A DNA stretch of 15,517 bases from Firmicutes bacterium UBA995 (GTDB lineage: Bacteria; Bacillota; Sulfobacillia; UBA995): assembly GCA_002291985.1 (NCBI GenBank), contig DBBB01000055.1, positions 1 to 15,517 of the forward strand. The letters are read 5' to 3'. A program made the position numbers and the translations under genes. Numbering within the stretch: position 1 is the stretch's first letter; each line of letters opens with the position of its first letter. The notes beneath the pieces were generated by a model. The model had not been told where the DNA came from. It ran no database searches and worked only from the letters and a program-made list of their open reading frames with translations. Positions 8,034 through 14,404 of this stretch are shown in pieces.

Positions 8034-8241
8034 AGTCCAAGACCTCTCCTGTGGCATAAAAACGATAGATCTCCATGATCCGGTGCTTCAGGTCGTCAAT
8101 CAATCTGCCGGCGGAGGAAACGCCGGGGCCGCGGCAGTTCCACGTCGATCGTGTTCCCTGCCTGCCGGCAGGCAGGCGGCATGCGTAGCCCAAGAAGCCG
8201 CGCCACTTGAGTGGCTGCGGAGCGTCACTAGCAGGAGACAC
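8023..8241 (-). other. Unexplained stretch upstream of cysK with a weak 72-codon frame
   Basis: Between the PIN gene and cysK about 190 bases have no recognised gene. One frame (8241 to 8023) ends in [24 protein letters not shown], a well-behaved helical peptide whose stop overlaps the cysK start by 11 bases. Its N-terminal half translates through a 20-base palindrome and looks non-coding. A second frame gives NTIDVELPRPRRFLRRQID just before it, so a frameshifted or interrupted small gene is possible. I do not recognise the product. No promoter pair or riboswitch could be defended here. Confidence 0.25.
8157..8176. repeat. Perfect 20-base palindrome
   Basis: CCTGCCTGCC is followed directly by its exact reverse complement GGCAGGCAGG. 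It lies between the PIN toxin gene and cysK and shows up in translation as LPAGRQ. Palindromes with this type of core occur as dispersed repeats in many genomes, but whether it is repeated in this genome cannot be judged from the window. As RNA the two arms would need an unpaired loop from the centre, so a DNA-level role or a dispersed repeat is as likely as a terminator. Confidence 0.6.
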
Positions 8242-8632
8242 CTTCCGCGCAGGCTGCTGCGTGGAGGCGGCGGTCGAAGGTTAGCATTCTGACCTCAGGC
8301 AGGTCGTGGGCCAGGGTGCGAACCGCTGCGAGGTGCCAGAGGTCGGCCCCGCGCAAGGCTGACCGGTGCGTGAGGCCCCTGATTTCTGCTTCCAACGGCG
8401 CCAGTCGCAGGATGCGCCAAGGCCCCGCGTCGAGGGACTCAAGTGCCGCATCGAGGAGGAGGTCGGCGAGCTGTCTCTCCCGCCGGAGGCGGGAGACGAC
8501 GGCGAGGATCTCGGCAAACCCCAGCGTGGACATGAGGTGCACGCTTTCCCTGCCGGCGTACGCGTGGGCGTCGGAACTCCTTTCATCCTGAAAGAGGGCT
8601 GACAGAACGGCCGACGCGTCCCAGTAGATCAC
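8228..8632 (-). CDS. PIN-domain ribonuclease toxin (VapC-like)
   Basis: A 134-residue PIN-domain protein, a typical toxin length. The acidic residues expected at the active site are all present: D5 in YWDASAVL, E41 in GFAEIL, D97 in RGADLWHLAA and D120 in TFDRRL. Such toxins are Mg-dependent RNases that cut tRNA, rRNA or mRNA and are held inactive by the antitoxin encoded upstream. The start is GTG at 8632, 17 bases after the antitoxin stop; G-rich GGAGGTGAGG at the antitoxin's end could serve as its ribosome binding site. The frame remains open far upstream, but that part is a shadow of the antitoxin gene. The RNA target cannot be predicted from sequence. Confidence 0.9.
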   Translation of the reverse strand: MIYWDASAVLSALFQDERSSDAHAYAGRESVHLMSTLGFAEILAVVSRLRRERQLADLLLDAALESLDAGPWRILRLAPLEAEIRGLTHRSALRGADLWHLAAVRTLAHDLPEVRMLTFDRRLHAAACAEGVSC

Positions 8633-8649
8633 GGGGGGCGATGCGCCCC

Positions 8650-8922
8650 TCACCTCCCCCGATCCTCCTGGAGAAGGCGCTGGGCGGTGTTGCCGGCAAG
8701 CGGCAGGGGCGGGGGCAGGCGCCGCCCCGCGAGGGGGCCGATGACCCCCCGTTTCTCCAGTTCGCGCACGCGCACTTCGAGCGGAAGTTCGCCCACAGGA
8801 ACCAGCTTGGCCACCGGGCTGCCGCGGTCGGTGATGACGATCTCGTAACCGGCCCGGACTTCCTTGACCAGCTGCCCCAGGAGGATCTTGGCCTGGCGCA
8901 GCCCGATCCGGCTCGTGTTCAC
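8650..8922 (-). CDS. Phd/YefM-type antitoxin paired with PIN toxin
   Basis: A 90-residue antitoxin. The N-terminal half, VNTSRIGLRQAKILLGQLV through GYEIVITDRGSPVAKLVPV (about 1-43), is the Phd/YefM DNA-binding fold. The C-terminal part, with LPLEVRVRELEKRGVIGP and ending LLQEDRGR, would wrap and block the PIN active site. An ATG at 8955 gives 11 more residues, but GTG at 8922 is preferred: GAGGGGGG sits eight bases upstream, and a good promoter (-35 at 8967-8972, -10 at 8944-8949) would place transcription start downstream of that ATG. It is followed by the toxin gene 17 bases later. Antitoxins of this kind repress their own operon, which fits the inverted repeat over the -35 box. Confidence 0.88.
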   Translation of the reverse strand: MNTSRIGLRQAKILLGQLVKEVRAGYEIVITDRGSPVAKLVPVGELPLEVRVRELEKRGVIGPLAGRRLPPPLPLAGNTAQRLLQEDRGR

Positions 8923-8943
8923 GGTGGTGCCCCCCTCGGTTCC

Positions 8944-8972
8944 ATTGTAGTTCATGTGGTGTTTGAATACAA
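8944..8972 (-). promoter_or_regulatory. Sigma-A-type promoter of the toxin-antitoxin operon
   Basis: On the minus strand, TTGTAT (8972-8967) and TACAAT (8949-8944) are separated by exactly 17 bases, close to the -35/-10 consensus and standing out against GC-rich surroundings. The predicted transcript starts around 8937, leaving a short leader with GAGGGGGG before the GTG of the antitoxin. Confidence 0.6.
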
Positions 8973-8993
8973 GTGATCACCAGCATCACTTGT
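8969..8993. promoter_or_regulatory. Inverted-repeat operator candidate for antitoxin autoregulation
   Basis: Perfect 9-base arms, ACAAGTGAT (8969-8977) and ATCACTTGT (8985-8993), flank a 7-base spacer. The near arm overlaps the -35 box of the promoter by four bases, so a protein bound here would block or modulate RNA polymerase. A dimeric Phd/YefM-type antitoxin is the obvious ligand. This is inferred from position and symmetry. Confidence 0.55.
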
Positions 8994-9631
8994 CGCCGGA
9001 CGGCGGCATCGGGACGGCAAGGGCACTCTGCACGATCCGCCATGGGCGAGGTTACGGCCTGAACAGGAAATGGCCCCGATTGAGGGAGAAGTGAACGCAC
9101 GTCGCGCCGGTACCACCAGGGGCGAGTAGGCTACCTGCGCGTCACCCCGGAGCGGGTCTACGAGATCGCGCGGGACGACGTGCGTGACATCCTGCGGTTC
9201 CTGGAACGGGTCGTGGGACTCCTGGGACCGTCCGGCGAAGGCAACCACTGAGGGGCACCGGCACTGCCTCGGGGGCGACCGGGTGCTGCGCGCGATCGTG
9301 ACCGACCAGCGCCCGGGACGAAAAACCTGCCGCCCACGCCAGCAGGGCCAGCAAGACCAGGAGGGCCGGTCGCGGCAGGCCCAGTTCCCCTCGGGTCGGT
9401 TGTAGCCTCATGTCGAAGGGAGTTCGGCACCGTTCGAGGCCATCCTGCCTTGTCCCCCATGCTCGCCCCCAGGGTCGAGGATGCCGCAAGTATATTCCGA
9501 CCTTTCAGTCAAACGCTGCTAGATGAGGCTGCCCGGGGAGGAGTCGTCGGGTTGCCGTTGAAAGTACCGGAGGGCACAACGGCGGTAGAGGAGATGTCGT
9601 GTCATCACGCGATTGACGGGGGGTCGGGATA
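8994..9631. other. Gene-poor stretch between toxin-antitoxin operon and etfB
   Basis: About 640 bases without a recognisable complete gene. It holds the possible frameshifted small frame at 9091-9251. On the minus strand, a frame from 9411 begins with a leucine/alanine-rich hydrophobic segment but has no ribosome binding site and degenerates into arginine/proline-rich sequence. The last 380 bases before etfB are relatively AT-richer around 9487-9525, which may hold the etf promoter, but no -35/-10 pair with acceptable spacing was found on the + strand. Confidence 0.4.
9091..9251 (+). pseudogene. Possible frameshifted small reading frame of unknown function
   Basis: A GTG at 9091, preceded by GAGGGAGAA, opens VNARRAGTTRGE and stops at 9127-9129. 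From 9126 an overlapping frame continues as VGYLRVTPERVYEIARDD, then VRDILRFLERVVGLLG, and stops at 9249-9251. Joined by one indel this would be a protein of about 50 residues with an amphipathic helical end. The helical part looks protein-like, but no family is recognised and chance is a real alternative. Confidence 0.25.
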
Positions 9632-10426
9632 GTGTCGGGGTTCAGTGTGGTCGTTTGCATGAAACAGGTGCCGGACACCACCGAGGTCAAGATCGACCCG
9701 GAAACCAAGACCCTGGTGCGCGAGGGAGTCCCGAGCATCATCAATCCCTTCGATGTCTACGCCATTGAAGAAGGGATTCGCATCCGCGAGCGCCACGCGG
9801 GCAAGGTGACCATCCTGAGCATGGGGCCTCCTCAGGTCAAGGAGGCCCTGAAGGAGGCCGTGGCCATGGGCGCGGACGACGCGGTGCTCATCTCCGACCG
9901 GGCCTTCGCCGGCTCGGATACCCTGGCCACATCCTACACCCTGGCCAAGGCGATCGAGAAGCTCGGGGGAGTCGACCTCATCCTCTGTGGCAAACAAGCC
10001 ATCGACGGCGATACCGCCCAGGTGGGACCGGGGGTGGCCGAGCATCTCGATATCCCGCACCTGACGTACGTGCGCAAGATATCCGAACTGCAGCCCGGCT
10101 ACATCCGCATTGAGCGGATGGTAGAAGGGGGCTATGAAGTCGTCGAGACCAGCCTGCCTTGCCTGATCACCGTGGTCAAGGAGATCAATGAGCCGCGCCT
10201 GCCCTCGATGAAGGGGCTGATGCGCGCCAGGCGACAGGAGATTCCCGTCTGGACTTCGCAGGATCTCGATGTCGATCCGCAATGCATCGGCCTCACCGGG
10301 TCGCCGACGGAAGTCGTCCGGGTGTTCACACCCGAGACCCGCGCGACCGGTGAGATCCTGCAAGGCGAACTGCAAGAACAGGTAGCGGCGCTGGTACAAA
10401 GACTACTTACGGCGGGCGTCCTCTAG
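9632..10426 (+). CDS. etfB: Electron transfer flavoprotein beta subunit
   Basis: A 264-residue EtfB, the normal length. It opens with VVCMKQVPDTTEVKIDP and carries NPFDVYAIEEGIR (38-50), the conserved GKQAIDGDTAQVGP (120-133), and the EtfB signature EINEPRLPSMKGLMRA (184-199). EtfB pairs with EtfA in the cytosol to carry electrons between dehydrogenases or ferredoxin/NADH. With EtfA proteins of the ferredoxin-fused clostridial type, EtfB binds a second FAD and takes part in electron bifurcation. GTG at 9632 is the only sensible start, with a G-rich but imperfect ribosome binding site. etfA follows after 12 bases in the same operon. No acyl-CoA dehydrogenase or lactate dehydrogenase partner lies next to it. 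Confidence 0.96.
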   Translation: MSGFSVVVCMKQVPDTTEVKIDPETKTLVREGVPSIINPFDVYAIEEGIRIRERHAGKVTILSMGPPQVKEALKEAVAMGADDAVLISDRAFAGSDTLATSYTLAKAIEKLGGVDLILCGKQAIDGDTAQVGPGVAEHLDIPHLTYVRKISELQPGYIRIERMVEGGYEVVETSLPCLITVVKEINEPRLPSMKGLMRARRQEIPVWTSQDLDVDPQCIGLTGSPTEVVRVFTPETRATGEILQGELQEQVAALVQRLLTAGVL

Positions 10427-10438
10427 GAGGGAAAGGCG

Positions 10439-11632
10439 ATGGCAACGATCCGGGTGATCGGGGAAGATTGCGTGGGGTGCGGGGCCTGCATTCCCGCCTG
10501 CCCCTTCGGCTGCATCCGCATGGAGGACGGCATTGCCGTCATTGATCTCGATAGCTGTAACCTTTGTGGCGCCTGCGTGACCGAATGTGCCTTCAACGCC
10601 ATCGTCCTGGAAAAGGACTCCCGGGAACCTGCGACGACGGCCGGCGCCCGCGGCGTATGGGTTTTTGGTGAGCAGCGAGACGGAGCTTTCTCGACGGTCA
10701 CCTACGAGCTGCTGGGAGAAGGCCGCAAGCTGGCCGACGCGCTGGGCGACCCCCTGGCGGTGGTTGCCATGGGCGAAGGCCTGGTAGTCGAACCGCTGTA
10801 CGAGTATGGGGCCGACCTTGTGTACCTGGCCGATCATCCCGTGCTGAAGGACTTCCGCGACGACCCTTACACCCATGTTTTCGAGGAGTTGGTCCGCAAG
10901 TACCGGCCCGAGGTATGCCTGTTCGGCGCCACTTCCACCGGACGTTCCCTTGCCCCGAGGATCGCGGCCCGTCTTCGTACCGGCCTGACGGCCGACTGCA
11001 CGGGACTCGACATCCTGAAGGATGAGCGCCTGCTCGTCCAGACCCGCCCCGCCTTCGGCGGCAACATCATGGCGACCATTCACTGCCGGCACACCAGGCC
11101 CCAGATGGCCAGCGTGCGGCCGCGGGTCATGAAGAAGGCCGAGCCGCAGCTCGGGAGGAAGGGCGAGTTGATCCGCCATCCCGTTGACCCATCGCGGATG
11201 ACCATACGCACGCGGGTGGTGGAGTTCGTCAAGGAGGACATCGAAACCGTCAACCTGGAGGATGCGGACATCATCGTCTCCGGCGGCCGTGGCCTGGCCG
11301 ACCCCAAGAACTTCCAGTATGTGGCCGACCTGGCGCGCGCCCTCGGGGCGGCCGTCGGCGCCTCGCGGGCGGCGGTGGACTCGGGCTGGATACCTTACTC
11401 GCACCAGGTGGGGCAGACGGGCAAGACCGTCTCACCCAAGGTATACGTGGCCTGCGGCATATCCGGCGCCATCCAGCACCTCGCGGGGATGAGTTCCTCG
11501 GACGTAATCGTGGCCGTCAACAGGGATCCCGACGCGCCCATCTTCAAGGTCTGCACCTATGGCGTGGTGGGTGATCTCTTCCAGGTGTTGCCCGTGCTGA
11601 CCGAGGCGGTGAAGAAAGCAAAAGCAGGCTGA
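10439..11632 (+). CDS. etfA: Electron transfer flavoprotein alpha subunit with N-terminal 2x[4Fe-4S] ferredoxin domain
   Basis: A 397-residue EtfA fused to an N-terminal ferredoxin domain. Two complete CxxCxxCxxxC motifs are visible: C11/C14/C17/C21 and C40/C43/C46/C50. The EtfA body follows, with [12 protein letters not shown] (203-214) and the FAD-binding [23 protein letters not shown], then [14 protein letters not shown]. Fused EtfA subunits of this layout are known from anaerobic clostridia, such as LctC of lactate dehydrogenase and CarE of caffeyl-CoA reductase, where the complexes bifurcate electrons. That suggests, without proving, an anaerobic bifurcating role here. The start is fixed by AGGAGGG overlapping the etfB stop. 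Downstream the transcript meets the converging LUD gene at a strong hairpin. Confidence 0.95.
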   Translation: MATIRVIGEDCVGCGACIPACPFGCIRMEDGIAVIDLDSCNLCGACVTECAFNAIVLEKDSREPATTAGARGVWVFGEQRDGAFSTVTYELLGEGRKLADALGDPLAVVAMGEGLVVEPLYEYGADLVYLADHPVLKDFRDDPYTHVFEELVRKYRPEVCLFGATSTGRSLAPRIAARLRTGLTADCTGLDILKDERLLVQTRPAFGGNIMATIHCRHTRPQMASVRPRVMKKAEPQLGRKGELIRHPVDPSRMTIRTRVVEFVKEDIETVNLEDADIIVSGGRGLADPKNFQYVADLARALGAAVGASRAAVDSGWIPYSHQVGQTGKTVSPKVYVACGISGAIQHLAGMSSSDVIVAVNRDPDAPIFKVCTYGVVGDLFQVLPVLTEAVKKAKAG

Positions 11633-11704
11633 CACACCCGACGAGCGTCCGGGCAGCGATGCTTGGGCACCTTTCCGCCGGCATCGGATGCTCTCGCACC
11701 GACA

Positions 11705-11737
11705 GCGCAGGGACGGGTTCCAAACCTGTTCCTGCGC
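11705..11737. terminator. Strong hairpin between converging etfA and LUD genes
   Basis: A 15-pair stem (11705-11719 with 11723-11737, two of the pairs G-U on the + transcript) closes on a 3-base loop, or 5 if the innermost pair opens. It starts 72 bases after the etfA stop and lies just beyond the stop of the converging LUD gene. Neither strand has a U-tract after it, so it may be a factor-dependent or weak bidirectional terminator or a 3'-end stabiliser. Confidence 0.5.
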
Positions 11738-11743
11738 CGAAGG

Positions 11744-12427
11744 TTACAGCCCCAGCTCTTCACCTGCGATCAGCACTTCCATCGCCGTCAGCACCGGGCG
11801 TCGCTCCAGGATGGTCGTCACGCGGCAGATGCGTTCCGGCCGATCGCAGTCCACGCAGTAGCCCAATTCGGCACAAGGCGTGGGCACTCCCAGCCGGCGG
11901 GCATTTATGGGCGCCGCCAGGTCGCGGATGCGTTCGCGTGCCGCCGCGACATCGCGCACGATCTTGTTGGCGCCGGCCACCACCACGACTTTCCCCGGAC
12001 CGAACATCATCGCACCTACCCGATTGCCCACGCCGTCGACGTTGACCAGCTCTCCTTGAAGGGTGATGGCATTGGTGCCGGTCAAGAAGACGTCCACGGA
12101 AAGCTGCTCCCGCCGTAACCGCAGATTATCTTCCCCCGAGATCCCGGCGACCCAGTGATTGACCAGCTCGTGACCGCGCTCCTGCAAGATAGCAGGCAGA
12201 TTGAGTTCGCGCAAGGTCAGGCTGCCCCCGAATCCTACCCGCGCCCCGGCCGGGACGAGGTCGAGCACCGCCGATACCGTTTCTTCCCGGGTGGGCAGGA
12301 ACCGGGCGGAAAAGCCGTTGCGGGTGAGATGGCGCACTGCCGCCTCACCTCTGGCCTGCAATCGATGCCGTCGAGCCTGGGCAAAGGGATCGGATTGTCC
12401 ATCGCGCGTCGCAGCCAAGTTCATCAC
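11744..12427 (-). CDS. LUD-domain (DUF162) lactate-utilisation-type protein, stand-alone
   Basis: A 227-residue protein of the LUD superfamily, related to LutC/YkgG. It has FGGSLTLREL (67-75), DVFLTGTNAITLQGELVNVDGVGNRVG (112-138, the hallmark block), and GANKIVRDVAAARERI. The C-terminal cysteine patch TPCAELGYCVDCDRPERIC places cysteines at 185, 191, 194 and 201. LutC-type proteins act with LutA and LutB in lactate oxidation, but this stand-alone class usually lies apart from lutAB and its role is unknown; the four cysteines might bind a metal or cluster. Two adjacent ATG codons exist (12427 and 12424); GGGGAG is placed better for the second. It converges on etfA and diverges from trmK, and no lutAB or D-lactate dehydrogenase gene is in the window. 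Confidence 0.88.
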   Translation of the reverse strand: MMNLAATRDGQSDPFAQARRHRLQARGEAAVRHLTRNGFSARFLPTREETVSAVLDLVPAGARVGFGGSLTLRELNLPAILQERGHELVNHWVAGISGEDNLRLRREQLSVDVFLTGTNAITLQGELVNVDGVGNRVGAMMFGPGKVVVVAGANKIVRDVAAARERIRDLAAPINARRLGVPTPCAELGYCVDCDRPERICRVTTILERRPVLTAMEVLIAGEELGL

Positions 12428-12560
12428 TCCCCGTCTCTACTTTGCCGTCGGGAAAGGGTTTCCTCCCTCGAGGGGAATGGCCTTGTCTCCCTCGCGGCAG
12501 AACATGACGACAAGGGAATGGCAGTTCGGCCGGAGAAAGCCCGGCGGGCGAGGGAAGCAC
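12428..12560. other. Divergent intergenic region between LUD gene and trmK
   Basis: This 133-base stretch must hold the promoters of both divergent genes. A 7-base inverted repeat CCTTGTC/GACAAGG (around 12481-12513) is the only symmetry noticed. No -35/-10 pair close to consensus and no riboswitch or T-box motif could be recognised on either strand. Confidence 0.3.
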
Positions 12561-13340
12561 ATGCGACTGTCCCCCAGACTGCAGGCGGTGGCGTCCCGGG
12601 TCAGCGGTAAAGTCGTGGCCGATGTGGGTACCGACCACGGCCTCCTGGCCGCGTACCTGTTGGCCGCCGGCCGCTGCTCCCGCGTCATCGCCATCGAATG
12701 CGCCCCCGGCCCGGCGGACCGGGCGAGGCATTGTCTTGCCCTGCGCTGTGGCGTTCGGGCAGAACTCCGGCAGGGCTATGGGCTCGAGCCGGTGGCCCCG
12801 GGTGAGGTGGACGTGGCAATCATCGCCGGCCTGGGTGGCGACACGATGGTCGAGACTTTGGCCGGCGCCCGGGGCAAGGCCCCGCGCTTCATCCTGCAAC
12901 CCATGACGCGGGCGTCCCGCCTGCGCGCCTGGCTGCTCGACCACCACTTCTTCGTCGTGGAAGAGGAGGTGGTCGCTGAAGGCAGGCGGCTATATGACTT
13001 GCTGGTGGCCGTGCCCGACCGGCCCGGAGAGCCGGTCGCGTGCTACCCGCCCATCGAGCCCTTCCAGCTCACTCCCGCCGGCCGCTTGCCCCTGGGCTTG
13101 TTGCTGGACATCGGTCCCCTGCTGCTGGCCAGAGGTCATCCGTTGCTCGCCCGCCGCCTGCGCCAACTGGCCGGCCGTCGGCAACAAGTGGCCGCCATGG
13201 CGGCCGTTGCCCGCGACGAGCGGGGCAAGGCGGCTTCGCTGACGGCGGCCGCCGAGGTCGAGATCCTCGAGGGGCTGCTCAGGAGGTTGAACGGTGATGA
13301 AGACTGGAGAGGTCGTTGTTCACCTGGACCGACTCGTTGA
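12561..13340 (+). CDS. trmK: tRNA (adenine(22)-N1)-methyltransferase
   Basis: A 259-residue class I SAM-dependent methyltransferase of the TrmK/COG2384 family, which makes m1A22 in bacterial tRNAs. Motif I is VADVGTDHG (19-27). The family block IIAGLGGDTMVE (87-98) takes the usual IAGMGG place, and LQPMTRASRLRAWL (112-125) and EEVVAEGRRLYDLL (135-148) complete the pattern. A C-terminal helical region (about 195-245) matches the coiled-coil part of the family. ATG 12561 is chosen over the longer frame because GAGGGAAG lies just upstream and the protein then begins at the normal family position. Its 3' end overlaps the next gene by about 47 bases, so the two are coupled. Confidence 0.93.
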   Translation: MRLSPRLQAVASRVSGKVVADVGTDHGLLAAYLLAAGRCSRVIAIECAPGPADRARHCLALRCGVRAELRQGYGLEPVAPGEVDVAIIAGLGGDTMVETLAGARGKAPRFILQPMTRASRLRAWLLDHHFFVVEEEVVAEGRRLYDLLVAVPDRPGEPVACYPPIEPFQLTPAGRLPLGLLLDIGPLLLARGHPLLARRLRQLAGRRQQVAAMAAVARDERGKAASLTAAAEVEILEGLLRRLNGDEDWRGRCSPGPTR

Positions 13341-14400
13341 AGGGACGGCCACCGTCCCCGGGAACGCGACGGGACTGGTGGTGGGTGAGCCGGGGGACGA
13401 CATCCATCAGGTGGTCGTGGCCCGCGACGTGGACGAGGGGGCGCTGGACCGGGTGGGCGATGGCTGCTTGCTGGTAAGCTATCGAGCACCGCCGGGCTGG
13501 CGAAGTCCTGCCGCCGGCGGACAGGCGGGCGGCCCCGGCCGGAGGATGCTGGCCTTACTCCTCCGGCGGGGGATCGCGCTTTACCTGGTGCCGGCCGAGT
13601 ATGCCCGGGTCGCCGGCGGCTTGGCGGACCGGCTGGCGGAGATGCTCGCGCTGGATGAGGTCAGGCCCTTCGGGCCGGGATCCCCCCGCCGGCACCTGAA
13701 GCTGGTGGTTTTCGTGCCCCAGGGCCATGAGCAGCGCATCCGGGAAGCCCTCGCCGGAGCGGGGGCCGGCCACATCGGACGCTACAGCCATTGCACCTTC
13801 CAGGTTGCGGGTACCGGCACCTTTTTGCCCCTGGAGGGCGCCGGCCCCTTCGCCGGAAAGGTAGGCGCTCTCGAACGAGTCGAGGAGTTCCGGCTGGAGA
13901 CCGTCCTCCCCGAGGACCGGGCGGAGCGGGTAGTGGATGCGCTCCTCAAGGCCCACCCGTACGAGGAGGTGGCCTATGATCTGTATCCGCTGGTTCATCC
14001 GGGGGTGAGGGGCGATCGTCCCGGCCGCATTGGACTTGTGCGCGAGTCAGGCCCGCTCGAGCAGGTGGCGGGGGAAATTGCGCGCCGCCTGGGGACGGCC
14101 GTCCGGGTAGCGGGAGCACGGTCCACTATATCCCGGGTGGCCCTGGTACCGGGCGCGGGGAGTGGCTACTGGGAGGATGCGGTCGCGGCCGGAGCAGACA
14201 TGCTGGTGACCGGAGACATTCCCGACGATGTGGCACGGGCGGCCGTGGCGCGAGGACTATCCCTCGCGGATCCCGGCGCCGAAGCCACCGAGGCGGGATT
14301 CGCCCCCGCGGTTGTCGCCTGGCTGCGCGCGGCCATCGGCGATCGACTGCAGGTCGAGGCCATCTCCCCGCCGAAACTCTGGTGGCTGGCGGGGAGGTGA
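13294..14400 (+). CDS. Nif3/YqfO family protein with degenerate metal site
   Basis: A 368-residue homologue of the Nif3-like proteins of the YqfO type, whose usual length is about 370. The N-terminal half has GLVVGEPGDDIHQVVVARDV. The insert domain (about 135-235) is well conserved, with KLVVFVP, GAGAGHIGRYSHCTF, GTGTFLPLEG and HPYEEVAYDLYPL. The C-terminal half has ADMLVTGDIPDDVARAAVARG. The usual dinuclear metal ligands are largely missing: the HHP motif is replaced by Y63-R64, HTNLD by PAEYA (100-104), and DPGH by DPGA (326-329); only E333 remains. Family members are often named GTP cyclohydrolase 1 type 2, a name that should not be carried over here. GTG 13294 or ATG 13297 follows AGGAGG and lies within the trmK end. 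Confidence 0.9.
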   Translation: MMKTGEVVVHLDRLVEGTATVPGNATGLVVGEPGDDIHQVVVARDVDEGALDRVGDGCLLVSYRAPPGWRSPAAGGQAGGPGRRMLALLLRRGIALYLVPAEYARVAGGLADRLAEMLALDEVRPFGPGSPRRHLKLVVFVPQGHEQRIREALAGAGAGHIGRYSHCTFQVAGTGTFLPLEGAGPFAGKVGALERVEEFRLETVLPEDRAERVVDALLKAHPYEEVAYDLYPLVHPGVRGDRPGRIGLVRESGPLEQVAGEIARRLGTAVRVAGARSTISRVALVPGAGSGYWEDAVAAGADMLVTGDIPDDVARAAVARGLSLADPGAEATEAGFAPAVVAWLRAAIGDRLQVEAISPPKLWWLAGR

Positions 14401-14404
14401 GGCG

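Noticed and set aside
8041..8110. Promoter or T-box/riboswitch for cysK
   Set aside because: A TTGACG is present on the minus strand, but no -10 lies at 16-18 bases and no T-box or other riboswitch core motif was seen.
9142..9411. Minus-strand frame starting MRLQPTRGELGL with a hydrophobic segment, possible secreted protein
   Set aside because: No ribosome binding site before the ATG, the sequence after the hydrophobic run is arginine/proline-rich and non-coding in look, and it overlaps the possible + strand frame.
9605..9640. TTGACG at 9613 as an etfB -35 box
   Set aside because: Its -10 would fall inside the etfB coding sequence and no TATAAT-like hexamer is there.
10403..11404. Long minus-strand open frame (333 codons) opposite etfA, and similar ones opposite etfB, moxR and DUF58
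   Set aside because: These antisense frames follow the codon periodicity of recognised genes in GC-rich DNA, have low-complexity H/G/R/Q-rich translations, and match no family.
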